From positions 378,814,342 through 378,878,341 of the forward strand of contig NC_073303.1 in assembly GCF_027595985.1 (NCBI RefSeq): a stretch of DNA of 64,000 bases, written 5' to 3'. Source of the DNA: Sorex araneus. Lineage: Eukaryota > Chordata > Mammalia > Eulipotyphla > Soricidae. Of this stretch, positions 1 through 9,109 are shown one piece after another (position 1 is the stretch's first letter; each line of letters opens with the position of its first letter). Under the pieces are notes generated by a model that was not told the origin of the DNA, searched no databases, and saw only the letters and a program-made list of their open reading frames with translations. Position numbers and translations under genes: made by a program.

Positions 1-181
1 AAGGCCGTGCAGATGTGCTCGGACCCGGGGGCTCGCTCCGTGGCATGGCGCCTCCCTGGGGAGAACCCGGGTGGGGGGTGGGGGCGGCGGCAGCTGTCAG
101 TGCATTTCCACGGCCCAGCTGGCTCCGGGCCCCCAGGCGCTGGCCGAGTGTCCCTCCCTCTCAGCCGCCCCATCTTTGCAG

Positions 182-270
182 GCAAGCTGTATGGGCGCGG
201 GGCCACGGACAACAAAGGCCCGGTGCTGGCCTGGCTGAACGCTGTGAGCGCCTTCGGGGCCCTGGGCCAG
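182..270 (+). CDS. CNDP1: CNDP1 exon with GRGATDNKG metal site
   Basis: The acceptor is tttgcag and the donor gtgagt. The first two bases complete a Gly codon split with the upstream exon, and the rest reads [17 protein letters not shown] and onward, ending at Gln in phase 0. The Asp of ATDNKG is the zinc-bridging residue of M20 dipeptidases (Asp132 in CNDP2 numbering). Bases 1-181 before it read as intron, with a pyrimidine-rich tract before the acceptor. Confidence 0.92.
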
Positions 271-1881
271 GTGAGTGAGCCGGGTGATGGCTGACAGTGA
301 CCCTGACTCGGAGACGATGAAGGGGACGGGGTGCCCGGCCGTAAGCTCTCTGTGCCCCCTCTTCCCCGAGACCCGGAGCCGGGCACCACAGCCGCTTTAC
401 TGCAGAGGACGGTGAGGCTCGGGGAGATTCCGGAACTTACCAGAGACACCCTCCCCCCTCCCCCCCCAGTCTGGTGACTGTGGCAAGAAAGAGTCACAGC
501 AAGCGCTCGCAGGGGGCTGTGTGCCGGGCAAGGCGCTGCCCCCTGGAATATCTCTGCATCCTTGAACTCTTTTTTATTTTTTAAATGTTATTAATTTTAA
601 TTGAATCACAGTGAAACATAGTTACAAAGTTGCTCATGGTTGGGTTTCAGTTATACAATGTTCCAGTTCCCTTCAGAAGTGTACAGTTCCCCCGGAACCA
701 CCCCCCAGTTTCCCTCCCTCACCCGGGGCCCCTATGGCAGGCACCTCTCTCTCCCTCCCTCTCTCTCTGCCCCCTCCCTCTCCCTTTCCTCTCTCTCCCT
801 CTCCCTCCCTCCCTCTCTCCCTCTCTCTCCCTCTCCATATCTTCTCTTTCCCTCTCCCTCTCTTCTCTCTTCCTCTCTTCTCTCTCCCTCTCTCCCTCCT
901 CTCTCCCTCTATCTCTTCTCTCTTCTCTCTCCCTCTCTCCCTCTCTCTCCCCCCTCTCTCTCTCCCTCTCTCTCTTCTCTCTCTCTCTGTCTCTCTGTCT
1001 CTCTCTCTCTCCCCCCCTTCCCACTTTCAACACTCAGTTCTTGTCCAAAGTGGGTGTTTCCAACTATTAATGCCATACTGGCCCTTCTCTATCCTAACTG
1101 CTCTCCCTCCTTCCTGTCCCCCGCTCCCCACCACATACAACACTATAAAAATTACTTGCCACTGTTTGCAAGGAACTGGAGCAATAGCACAGTGGGTAGG
1201 GTGTTTGCCTTGCACAAAGCTGACCTGGGTTTGATTCCTCCGCCCCTCTCGGAGAGCCCGGCAAGCTACCGAGAGTGTCCCGCCGCACAGCAGAGCCTGG
1301 CAAGCTCCCCGTGGCATATTCGATATGCCAAAAACAGTAACAACAAGTCTCACAATGGAGACGTTACTGGTGCCCGCTTGAGTAAATTGATGAACAACAG
1401 ATGACATTGCTACAGTGCAGTGCTACTGTTTACAAGTCACAAGCATGGCACAGTGGGTACGTGATGGTCTGAGTGAGTCTCCCAGCCCCTTTCTGCACCT
1501 GTGGAAAGTAGTCTTTATTCGGGTCCCTATTAGGGTTTTTTTGAGAAGTGAGGGTTGACATTGAGGAGGAGCCTCCACCCACCCTACTTAGTACTATATT
1601 CATTTTCTAATCATCACTGTATCATTGTATCACTGTCATCCCATTGTTCGTTGATTTACTCGAGTGGGCACCAGTAATGCCTTCATTCGTCCCAGCCCTG
1701 AGATTTTAGCAGCCTCTCCTTACTCGTTTTTCCCAACTATTGGAGGCTCTTTTCAGGGTCAGGGGAATGAGACCTGCTATTGTTACTATTTTTGACATAT
1801 CAATATGCCACAGGGAGCTTGCCAGGCTCTGCCACATGGTCAGGATACTCTCGACAGCTTGCCGGGCTCTCTGAGAGGCAC

Positions 1882-1918
<37 letters not shown>

Positions 1919-4176
1919 GGAAATATATATATATTTCCCTCTATGATTTTGTGGAAAATGGTTAGGGAGTGTCTTTTGATATGTGCATGTGTATGTATGT
2001 GTATGTGTATATGTGTGTGTATGTGTGTATGTGTTGTATGTGCATGTGTGTGCATGTGTGTATGTGCAAAATATATACAAAATATATATTCTAATCCTCA
2101 GCTTACAGCCACATGTGAGCTAGTTCAGTGTTTAGAAAGTTTCTCAGTACGAAGCTCTAGAACTTGAGTTCAGCTCCTGGAAACTTCTGGAGCGTCTGAA
2201 GGAGCCCCTCACCTGCCCGTCTCAGGCCTGGCCCGTGCAGCGTCTGTCTGTGTGACTCCCTCCGTGTGGAGGAGCGTGTCACGACTCCTGGGAGTTTCTG
2301 CTGTCCCTCATCACCTGCCTCTTACAGACCCCAACTTGCAAGTTACAAAGACCCAGAAATCAAAACCAAATGCGGGGGAAAGGCGTACTGTAAAGATTTC
2401 AGAGGGGCTGCTCCGTGCCGTGACGTTAGAGAGAAACTCCAGGCTGGGTGGAAAGACAGAGTCGGCTCCCAGCTGAGAAACGGCAGACGCAGGAGACGGG
2501 GCGACCCTGAGGCTCCGGCCTCGCAGGGGAACTCGCCTCCTCGTGCTCTGAATGGAGACCTGAGCTCAGTGAAGCTGAGGGAAGCTCCTGTGGGGGAGGA
2601 GGAGGGAGCCGCCCTCTGGGCGCGTGTTTTCTCAGGATTTCTCTGTCGCAGGCCTCGTGTGGGTGGGGAGGCTCAGACACGGCTGGGGGTGCCCACGGCC
2701 CCTGTTCCGAGGGGGCGTCCAGGCTGGATCGGGGCCGCGGGAAGTGGCCTGGAGCTGGTCTTGACCGACAGCCCTGCGGCTGGCTTGCTCTCCCAGGACC
2801 TCCCCGTGAACGTCAAGGTCATCCTGGAAGGGATGGAGGAGGCGGGCTCCGTGGGCCTGGAGGACGTGGTGCGGCGGGAGCGGCACGGCTTCTTCGCCAG
2901 CGTGGACTACATTGTGGTCTCCGACAACCTCTGGCTCAGCCGCACCAAGCCGGCGCTGACCTACGGGACGCGGGGGAACAGCTACTTCACAGTGGAGGTG
3001 CCGCGTGCAGGGCAAGGCGTTCTCCGTCCACCCTGAGCCGGGCACCCGTGGAGGGAGGGTCGGGCGGGGGGGCCCAGCTGGCAGGAAGAGGGGAAGGACC
3101 CCGAGGGGATGTGCCGCCTCCGAGACACTGGAAGCCGAGCGCTCCTGAAGGAGCAGCTCTCGGCGGGCGGGCGGCTCTGCCTCTCGGGAAACAGGCGAGG
3201 GGTCAGGCGGGAGCTTGGGGGAAGTCCTGGGCTCCGTGCTCAGTGGTGAGTTTCAGCAGCGAGGGTGCAGCGGCGCATGGAGACAGCAGGGCCTGCATGG
3301 AGGCCGTGGGGTGAGAGGGACTCTGGACAGAGGAGGAGACGTCCAAGGGGACACGGGGCCAGCGTCCAGGGAGACTGGAGGTCGTGTCCGAGGACAAGAG
3401 AAGGACAGAGAGTGAGACCGGGTCATACAGCTCGGCCAGGCCCAGTTCAAATCCTGGTACCACAGTTCCCAGCATGGCCAGGTGCGGCCCAAGCCCTCAG
3501 CCCGCTCACCCCCAGACAGCATGTGCCAGAAAGCCAGGGAGGAGACTTTGGGGGGCCGGGCAGAGACCCCGAAGCCCAAGAAGGCCGCACTGCATTGGGT
3601 GGAGAGACGAGAGCCAGACCCCAGTATCTTGGGGGACAGTTGGGGTTGAGTCGTCTCGGGTGTGAGGGGGAAGGCAGGGTGGCCTGCAGGTGGGGGGCTG
3701 GCGGCACACGGGGTGACCAGGCTGCAGTGGCCCGGGAACTGCTGGCCTGCCTTCCAGGTGAAGTGCCGAGACCAGGACTTCCACTCCGGGACCTTCGGCG
3801 GCATCCTGCACGAGCCCATGGCTGACCTGGTGGCCCTCCTGGGTAAGGCCTTCCCTCGGGAGCCTCCGAATTGGGGGGTCTGCTCTGGGGTCGCCCACAG
3901 GCATGACATAGGGAGGGAGCAGGAGAAAGGCCCCTTCTCACCTGCCTGCCCCTCACATGCTTTGGAAGCTTTGCACTGAGCCCGGCCAGTTCCTCATTCT
4001 CCCCCCTGTCACCCTATGGTTCAGTACACATAAACGCATATGTGCATGTGCACATGCACACACACATGTACACACATGCACATATACACACGCATATACA
4101 CACCCACATGCATGCACACACATATACATACATACACGTACACACACACATGGGCATACACATGCACACACACACG

Positions 4177-4214
<38 letters not shown>

Positions 4215-7200
4215 ATGGTTCAGAAAGGCGGTTCCTCTTCCTGTGGGCAGTTCCCCAGGAGCAGAGGCTGCAGAGCCCCCACAGCTCCCGGACTCCACAC
4301 CCCGGGCGGGAGAGAAGGGGGCAGGCCCAGCCGCAGGGACGGACAGCCCAGGCCCTGGGTCTGCAGAGAGCGGCGGAGGGCATGGGGGTTGCGGCCAGCA
4401 TGCCCCGTGCTGCCCCTGCCGGGAAGGCGGGGTGTGGGGTTCAAGGCTGGGGGCACGGCAGTGCTGAGGAGGACCGTGCCGAGCAGAGCTCGAGGCCCCT
4501 TCCCCGTGTCCCGCACACACCGCACGGGGGCTGCCTGGCGCCGGAGTCGTCACAGGCGCACGTGTGACTGGGGGGGGAGCGAGCCGAGGTCACACAGCCG
4601 ACCGACTGGCCGCGTGGCCGCTCGTGACCGCGGGAGGGCGCCGGCCTGGGGCCCCGTCCCGAGTGACCCACCTCCTAGGGAGCCTGGTGGACCCCTCGGG
4701 CCGCATCCTCGTGCCCGGGATCTACAGCCACGTGGCTCCGCCGACGGAGGAGGAGCGGCGGCTGGACGCGGCCGTGGAGCTGGACCTGGGCGAGTTCTGC
4801 CGCAGCAGCGGGGTGGCGCGCCTCCTGTTCCGCTCCAAGGTGGGCACGGCCAGCGGGGCGGGGCGGGAAAACGCTAGGTTCCCGGGTCCTGGTCCCCGAG
4901 GCAGGGCACAGGCGCTGGGCTTGTCCCCGTGCCCACCAGGCGCCCAGGCTCCGTGAGGGGCGGAGGGCCGGGCGGGGCTGAGTCCAGGTCGGGAGCCCGC
5001 CCTCTCAGCAGGGAGCGGCACCAGCGGGTGGCTGTCGCTGGGGGCAGAGGGAGCCCCGCCAGCTGGGAGCAGGGCCCGGGGGCGCGTGAGGGCTGGTGGG
5101 CAGCGGCGGGGGCGTGAGGAGGCCCAGGCTCAGGCCCGCCCCCCAGGAGGACGTCCTGCTGCACCTGTGGAGGCGCCCCGCCCTCTCCATCCACGGCGTC
5201 CAGGGCGCCTTCCACGAGCCGGGCGCCAAGACCGTCATCCCCGGCCGAGTCACCGGCAAGTTCTCCATCCGGCTGGTCCCCAACATGGACGCGGCCGTCG
5301 TGGAGAAGCAGGTACATTCCCACCCGGCCCCCGGCCCAGGGCCCCCTGTCCCGCACCAAGTGCCTCTTGCCCCACTCCCGAAGGTGCGTCTCAGGGCCTG
5401 GAGGCATGACCCAGCGGGGCCCCAGCGCACCCCCGGCCGGGACCCCCATGGGCCCGTCCCAGTGTCTCTGTCCTCGGCACAGCTGCAGAGGGGGGCTGAG
5501 GAAGCACTGGTCACCCTCGGTCTAGCTCAGGGGCAGCAGGGGGCAGCTCAGCGCAGCCCCCTCCCCACAGTGACCTGTGGGGGCTCCCGGTCTGCTGGGG
5601 GCCAAGGGGGGAGGAGCCGCTCAGCAGGGCCTAGGCCCCAGGTGCCTCACTCGGCCTGCAGTGGCTCCCACTTTACAGAACTTTCCAAACGCTGGGCCTG
5701 ATTCCAGAGGGCGTGGTGCTGACAGGGTGGACCCTGCTGGGTTTGCAGTGACCCTTCACGCACCCTGGCCAGACAAACATGGGCCTCGGGGCCAGTTAGC
5801 AAGGCAGGAACGCAGGCGGACGCAGCCAGGGGAAAGGAAGCAGGACGTCTGCCCACTGCCCGCTGCCCATCCCCCCTGCCTGCTGCCCCATCCCCCCTGC
5901 CTGCTGCCCGTCCCCCTCTGCCCACTGCCCGTCCCCCCTGCCTGCTGCCCCGTCCCCCTCTGCCCACTGTCCGTCCCCCCTGCCTGTTGCCCCATCCTCC
6001 CTGCCCGCTGCCCTGCCCCCCTGCTCGCTGTCCATCCTCCCTCGCTGTCCTCCCTGCCCTCTCTGTCCCTGTCCTCCGGCTCTCCAACCTTCCTGCTCTG
6101 AGCATGCAGCCCTTCGAGGTGGCCCTGCGCCACGGCCTCAGTCCTCACTGCCGTGCCCTGCCCAGGTGAGGCAGTACCTGGAGTCCGTCTTCTCCCAGAG
6201 GAACAGCCCCAACCAGCTGACCGTCTCCATGGTGCTGGGCCTGCAGCCGTGGGTCGCTGATATCCAGGACGGCCAGTACCTCGCAGCAAGGAGAGCTATT
6301 CGCACAGGTGGGGCCGGGCGGGGCAGTGCGCGTCTGGGTTTGAGTGTTTGGGAATGCCCGGGTGTGGCCGACTGTGGGTCTGGATTGATTCTGGTTCTGG
6401 GCTGGCCCCAGGTTCGCCTGTCTGGAGTAGCCCTGGGCCCTGGGCACACCCCTCCATCCCCGGCTGCCCCAACTCTGGGCTTGGGCTGGCCCTTTGGCTC
6501 TGCGTCTCCCCTCCCCCCCACACATACGCACATGCCCGCACACACACACAAGTACACATACACACACATATGAACACACGCACATGCACACACACATGCA
6601 TGCACGCAGACACTCACACAAGCATGCACACATACACACATACGCACACGTGCATACATACCTGCACACACACAGCTACTGTCCTTTGACTGAGGGGGGT
6701 GGGGCACATCTCTTTCTAGACCCCACGGTCCCCATTCGAATAGAAATCCCGAATGGAAAGCAACGAAGCATGTCTTGGGGGCAAAGGGAGTGTAACTGGG
6801 GGTAGCCAGCCTCGGGTGAGAGCCCAAATGTGCCCTGAGAAAGGGGGTTCACAAAAAAGAGGGGGTGTGAGGAGGCAAGAGAAAGCTGGAGCGGCCTTTC
6901 CGTCGGCCCTGCCGGGCTCCTGGGGGTGCTGTCTTTGGGGTCTCAGATGCGCTCTGGAAGCCAGTGCTGGGGGCCCCTGGAGACCGTCAGGTTCTCCTCG
7001 CCAGGACACTGGCTCCTGCTCACTGAGATGAATCGACAAACCCATCGCTCAGCCCAGCCCCTGGCCCAGTGGCCTTGGGTGTGCCCTGCTGGCTGCAAGG
7101 CCTTCCCGGGATGCCGGCCGGGAGAGAGCCCTGCGTCGGACCCGCTGCGCCTCTTGTGGGGCCCAGAGACTCTTGCGCACACACCGCTCGCTTCTGGCCA

Positions 7201-8416
7201 CAACACAGTGGGGGTTTGCGAGAAACCACCAAGAACCCGCAGGCGGCCCTGCTCCTTGCCACCCCCAGGCGGCCGGAGGGAGGAAGGAGGGCCCTTCCCC
7301 AGTGTCCTGCCAGCTGCTGGACATGGCAGAGGACCCCGAGAGTGGGGGTCCCTGCAAGAGGATCAAGGACACAGAAGACAAGCGATGACCCCGGGGCGCC
7401 CCCCTCCCCCTGCAGTGCTTCCGGATGACATGGGTGGGGGAGGGGGGTGGGCACAGCATCTCCTTGGCACTGCAGCGCCAGCCTGCACAGGGGCCCAGTG
7501 CTGTGACTTCTCTGAAAGTCGAAGGTTCGCGCGTTCTAAGGACAGGGTCTTTTCTTTGTGTGTTTTTTTTCTTTTTGGGTCACACCCGGCGATGCACAGG
7601 GGCTATTCCTGGCTCATGCACTCAGGAATCTCTCCTGATGGTGCTCAGGGGACCATATGGGATGCTGGGAATTGAACCTGGGTAGGCCGCGTGCAAGGCA
7701 AACGCCCTCCCCACTGTGCTACCGCTCCAGCCCCTGTGTTTTTCCCTCTGTCTTTGCTCGTGGGTGGTGCTGGGACCCTGAGCCCGGCGCCGCGTCAGGG
7801 GCCGCCCTCCTGCCTGGCTGTGCTCTGGCGGCTTGGGCCTCCGCTAGCCGGGCAGTCTGGGAACACGGCTCGCAGGTTACCAGGAGGCCCGTGAGCCCTG
7901 GCACCGACTGTCAGGCCAGGGGCGGGGAAGGAAGAGAGCAGGAAGGAGAGGTCAGCGGCGGGTCTGGGGTGCTGGCTCAGCGGGCGCCTGCTCCCCCACC
8001 TGCAGTGTTCGGGACGGAGCCGGACATGACCCGGGACGGCTCCACCATCCCCATCGCCAAGACCTTCCAGGACCTCCTGCAGAAGAGCGTGATGATGCTG
8101 CCCCTGGGGGCTGTGGACGACGGGGAGCACTCCCAGACCGAGAAGATCAACCGGTGAGCCGAGACTGGGTGCACCTCGCTCGTCCAGGGGCAACCCCCAG
8201 GGACCAAGCCTTCCGACCGGGTTCCCGCCTCGGTCTTGCCCTGGACGCTGCAGCTGCCCCGTCGTTGGAGCGGGAATGACATTTCTCTCGCGTCCTTCCC
8301 TCAGGCGGAACTACATAGAGGGCTCCAAGCTATTTGCCGCCTTTTTCCTGGAGCTGGCTAAGCTGCATGCAGACCGGGGACGGCCCGTCTCCCCTGCCCA
8401 GGGCAGGACCCCCTAG
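182..8416 (+). CDS. CNDP1: CNDP1, serum carnosinase (M20 metallopeptidase), last eight coding exons
   Basis: Carnosinase 1 is a secreted di-zinc dipeptidase that hydrolyses carnosine and homocarnosine. Eight exons (182-270, 2797-2997, 3758-3842, 4679-4839, 5147-5311, 6166-6307, 8006-8153, 8305-8416) have AG/GT borders and splice in one continuous frame, giving about 366 residues; the N-terminal ~155 residues lie upstream of the window. The peptide [20 protein letters not shown] and the motif SDNLW match human CNDP1 as I remember it and are unlike the cytosolic paralogue CNDP2. Visible metal/catalytic motifs are GRGATDNKG (bridging Asp), EGMEEAGS (catalytic Glu pair), VSDN (Asp), HSGTFGG (His) and DDGEHS (His). 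No disabling change is seen. Oddities: no N-X-S/T sequon in these exons and a C-terminal extension of about 15 residues. Synteny with ZNF407 downstream on the same strand supports the call. Confidence 0.93.
565..1165 (-). repeat. L1-type 3' end, antisense, carrying a CT tract
   Basis: A T-rich start at about 570 is followed by 'attgaatcacagtgaaa', then 'ttatacaatgttccag', and later 'cactcagttcttgtcca'. The same ordered blocks occur at 28592, 38925, 39733 and 46600, so this is a dispersed 3' UTR family read from its poly(A) tail on the minus strand. It is probably the lineage's L1 3' end. The pyrimidine tract inside it is listed separately. Confidence 0.65.
737..1015. repeat. CT-rich simple repeat (polypyrimidine tract)
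   Basis: About 280 bp of almost pure CT/CCT on the plus strand, such as repeated 'ctctccctct'. It creates long Ser/Leu/Pro frames on + and Arg/Glu frames on -, none of which is a gene. It sits inside the antisense L1-type 3' end. Confidence 0.95.
1172..1421 (+). mobile_element. tRNA-headed SINE with RTE tail (SINE-B, short form)
   Basis: The tRNA head (gcaatagcacagtgggtagg) is followed by 'gagagcccggcaagctaccg', 'gatatgccaaaaacagtaac' and the tail 'aatggagacgttactgg', ending in short CTACAGTG repeats rather than poly(A). Imperfect flanking repeats gccactgtttgcaag (1158-1172) and gctactgtttacaag (1422-1436) look like a target-site duplication. Confidence 0.85.
1618..1880 (-). mobile_element. 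RTE-derived SINE (SINE-B, long form), 5' truncated
   Basis: Read on the minus strand it contains the 5' UTR-like block of the RTE LINE at 12622-16206, including 'aaggagaggctgctaaaatc', joined to 'gggacgaatg' and the RTE 3' tail. It is cut at the head by a (TA)n tract. It is the clearest evidence that the SINE middle comes from the LINE's 5' UTR. Confidence 0.8.
1880..2085. repeat. (TA)n and (GT)n microsatellite cluster
   Basis: A (TA)n run (about 1883-1913), a perfect 28-bp palindrome (1915-1942), then ATGTGT/GTGTAT repeats from about 1980 to 2080. Confidence 0.9.
2797..2997 (+). CDS. CNDP1: CNDP1 exon with EGMEEAGS catalytic motif
   Basis: Acceptor ctctcccag, donor gtgccg (weaker than consensus). 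It encodes 67 whole codons starting [18 protein letters not shown] and ending TVE, phase 0 on both sides. The Glu-Glu of EGMEEAGS is the catalytic base/metal pair and the Asp of VVSDN is a zinc ligand. The human protein has the same exon borders around VEVKCRDQD, which fixes the donor after GAG. Confidence 0.93.
3758..3842 (+). CDS. CNDP1: CNDP1 exon with HSGTFGG
   Basis: Acceptor gccttccag, donor gtaagg. It encodes [20 protein letters not shown] and onward to VALL plus one base. This segment seems identical to human CNDP1 as recalled, and it carries the substrate-contacting His of the lid domain. Confidence 0.93.
4023..4213. repeat. (CA)n microsatellite in CNDP1 intron
   Basis: CA repeats interrupted by ATGCACAT-type units, ending in a pure (AC)n run just before 4213. 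The intron otherwise (3843-4678) is unique GC-rich sequence. Confidence 0.95.
4679..4839 (+). CDS. CNDP1: CNDP1 exon (lid domain)
   Basis: Acceptor cctcctag, donor gtgggc. It encodes (G)[18 protein letters not shown] and onward to LLFRSK. The stretch after Val-Ala-Pro-Pro-Thr-Glu-Glu-Glu is diverged from human. Where human has a glycosylation sequon (Asn-Ser-Ser) this copy has Cys-Arg-Ser-Ser. Confidence 0.92.
5147..5311 (+). CDS. CNDP1: CNDP1 exon with FSIRLVPNM
   Basis: Acceptor gccccccag, donor gtacat. Encodes 55 whole codons from [17 protein letters not shown] to VVEKQ, including [17 protein letters not shown]. The human sequon in this exon (Asn-Val-Ser) is replaced by Asn-Met-Asp. Confidence 0.93.
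5868..6075. repeat. C-rich minisatellite in CNDP1 intron
   Basis: Repeats of 'cccctgcctgctgccc' alternating with 'ctctgcccactgcccgt', with an irregular unit of about 17 bp often pairing to 34 bp. It lies 90 bp upstream of the exon at 6166. Confidence 0.8.
6166..6307 (+). CDS. CNDP1: CNDP1 exon with [10 protein letters not shown]
   Basis: Acceptor ctgcccag, donor gtgggg. Encodes [20 protein letters not shown] and onward to AARRAIRT plus one base. The human NSS sequon here reads Asn-Ser-Pro in this copy. Confidence 0.92.
6527..6674. repeat. (CA)n-type microsatellite
   Basis: Imperfect CACACATA/CATGCACA repeats, source of several spurious His/Thr-rich frames. Confidence 0.93.
7563..7734 (-). 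mobile_element. tRNA SINE with poly(A) tail (SINE-A)
   Basis: Minus-strand element: the poly(T) start marks its 3' end, followed by 'tttttgggtcacacccggcg', 'accatatgggatgctggga' and the tRNA head ending 'ctaccgctccagcccc'. Confidence 0.92.
8006..8153 (+). CDS. CNDP1: CNDP1 exon with DDGEHS metal ligand
   Basis: Acceptor cacctgcag, donor gtgagc. Encodes (V)[20 protein letters not shown] and onward to [15 protein letters not shown] plus two bases. The His of GEHS is the last zinc ligand (His445 in CNDP2 numbering). FGTEPDM and GSTIPIAK follow the CNDP1 pattern rather than the CNDP2 one. Confidence 0.94.
8305..8416 (+). CDS. CNDP1: CNDP1 last coding exon with extended C-terminus
   Basis: Acceptor ccctcag, stop TAG at 8414-8416. 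Encodes [20 protein letters not shown] then Leu-His. The human protein, as recalled, ends at this Leu-His. Here the frame continues for 15 more residues ([15 protein letters not shown]) before the stop. Confidence 0.9.
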
Positions 8417-8571
8417 GGCAGCGCTCGGCCGGGCAAGTAATGGTTCCACCCGTTTGATTGTCTCAGCCCGTCAGTCCAGGCTGGGGAGAGCATCCTGCCT
8501 GCAGAGCTCACACTGCGTGTCCCGCCTGCCTGCCGACTGCTCTCGGCCACCCCGCGATGAATGAGGCAGCC

Positions 8572-8930
8572 CCCTGCCTGGCTGCGCAGTGCTCAGAGCC
8601 CCCAGGGTCAGCACACCCCCCTGCCTGGCTGCCCAGTGCTCAGAGCCCCCAGGGTCAGCACACCCCCCTGCCTGGCTGCCCAGTGCTCAGAGCCCCCAGG
8701 GTCAGCACACCCCCCTCACTGGCTGCCCAGTGCTCAGAGCCCCCAGGGTCAGCACACCCCCCTGCCTGGCTGCCCAGTGCTCAGAGCCCCCAGGGTCAGC
8801 ACACCCCCCTCACTGGCTGCCCAGTGCTCAGAGCCCCCAGGGTCAGCACACCCCCCTGCCTGGCTGCCCAGTGCTCAGAGCCCCCAGGGTCAGCACACCC
8901 CCCTCACTGGCTGCCCAGTGCTCCCAGGCC
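8572..8930. repeat. 47-bp minisatellite with alternating unit types
   Basis: The core 'cagtgctcagagcccccagg' starts at 8587, 8634, 8681, 8728, 8775, 8822, 8869 and 8916, exactly 47 bp apart. The joining segment alternates between CTGCCTGG and CTCACTGG in the distal units, giving a 94-bp higher-order period. Because 47 is not a multiple of three, all three frames stay open with the same peptide themes; no coding role is implied. Confidence 0.97.
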
Positions 8931-9077
8931 CAGGAGCGGCCAGCTTGTGCCTTCCCCCCAGAATACGGGTCCTCCGCGGCCCACGCCTTGTCTGTGAAGA
9001 GCAGTTACTAAGCCTGTGCCCATATCACCCGTGTCTCTACACTCCGCCCCTCCTTCCTGCTGCTTGGAAAGTTCGGA

Positions 9078-9083
9078 AATAAA
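9078..9083 (+). terminator. CNDP1: Poly(A) signal AATAAA, probably CNDP1
   Basis: AATAAA 660 bp after the CNDP1 stop, followed by 'cattcttctgctctttgggg', a T/G-containing downstream element. Confidence 0.6.
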
Positions 9084-9109
9084 CGACGGCCATTCTTCTG
9101 CTCTTTGGG

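Larger units (their letters stand above)
271..2796 (+). other. CNDP1 intron (repeat-filled)
   Basis: This 2.5-kb intron holds an antisense L1-type 3' end with a large CT tract, two RTE-tailed SINE copies in opposite orientation, and a (TA)n/(GT)n cluster. From about 2170 to 2796 it is GC-rich sequence in which I recognise nothing. The open frames here are low-complexity or GC artefacts. Confidence 0.75.
6308..8005 (+). other. CNDP1 intron with (CA)n and one SINE
   Basis: A 1.7-kb intron with a CA-type microsatellite (about 6527-6674), unique GC-rich sequence from 6680 to 7560, and one antisense SINE-A (7563-7734). I see no exon in the remainder. Confidence 0.75.
8417..9105 (+). other. CNDP1: CNDP1 3' untranslated region (probable)
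   Basis: It runs from the stop codon to just past an AATAAA at 9078-9083. It contains the 47-bp minisatellite. The exact cleavage site is not visible. Confidence 0.6.

Noticed and set aside
611..1404. Ser/Pro/Leu-rich frames of 146-254 residues
   Set aside because: Translation of a CT microsatellite and a SINE.
3953..4567. Cys/Val- and His/Thr-rich frames
   Set aside because: Translation of (CA)n/(GT)n on both strands; the same at 6296-6669.
182..8416. CNDP2 as the identity of the peptidase gene
   Set aside because: Exon peptides such as [14 protein letters not shown] and [17 protein letters not shown] follow CNDP1, and ZNF407 lies directly downstream as for human CNDP1.
8458..9082. Three overlapping frames of 140-179 residues with repeated peptides
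   Set aside because: All are the 47-bp minisatellite read in three frames; it follows the CNDP1 stop and has no acceptor-linked frame.
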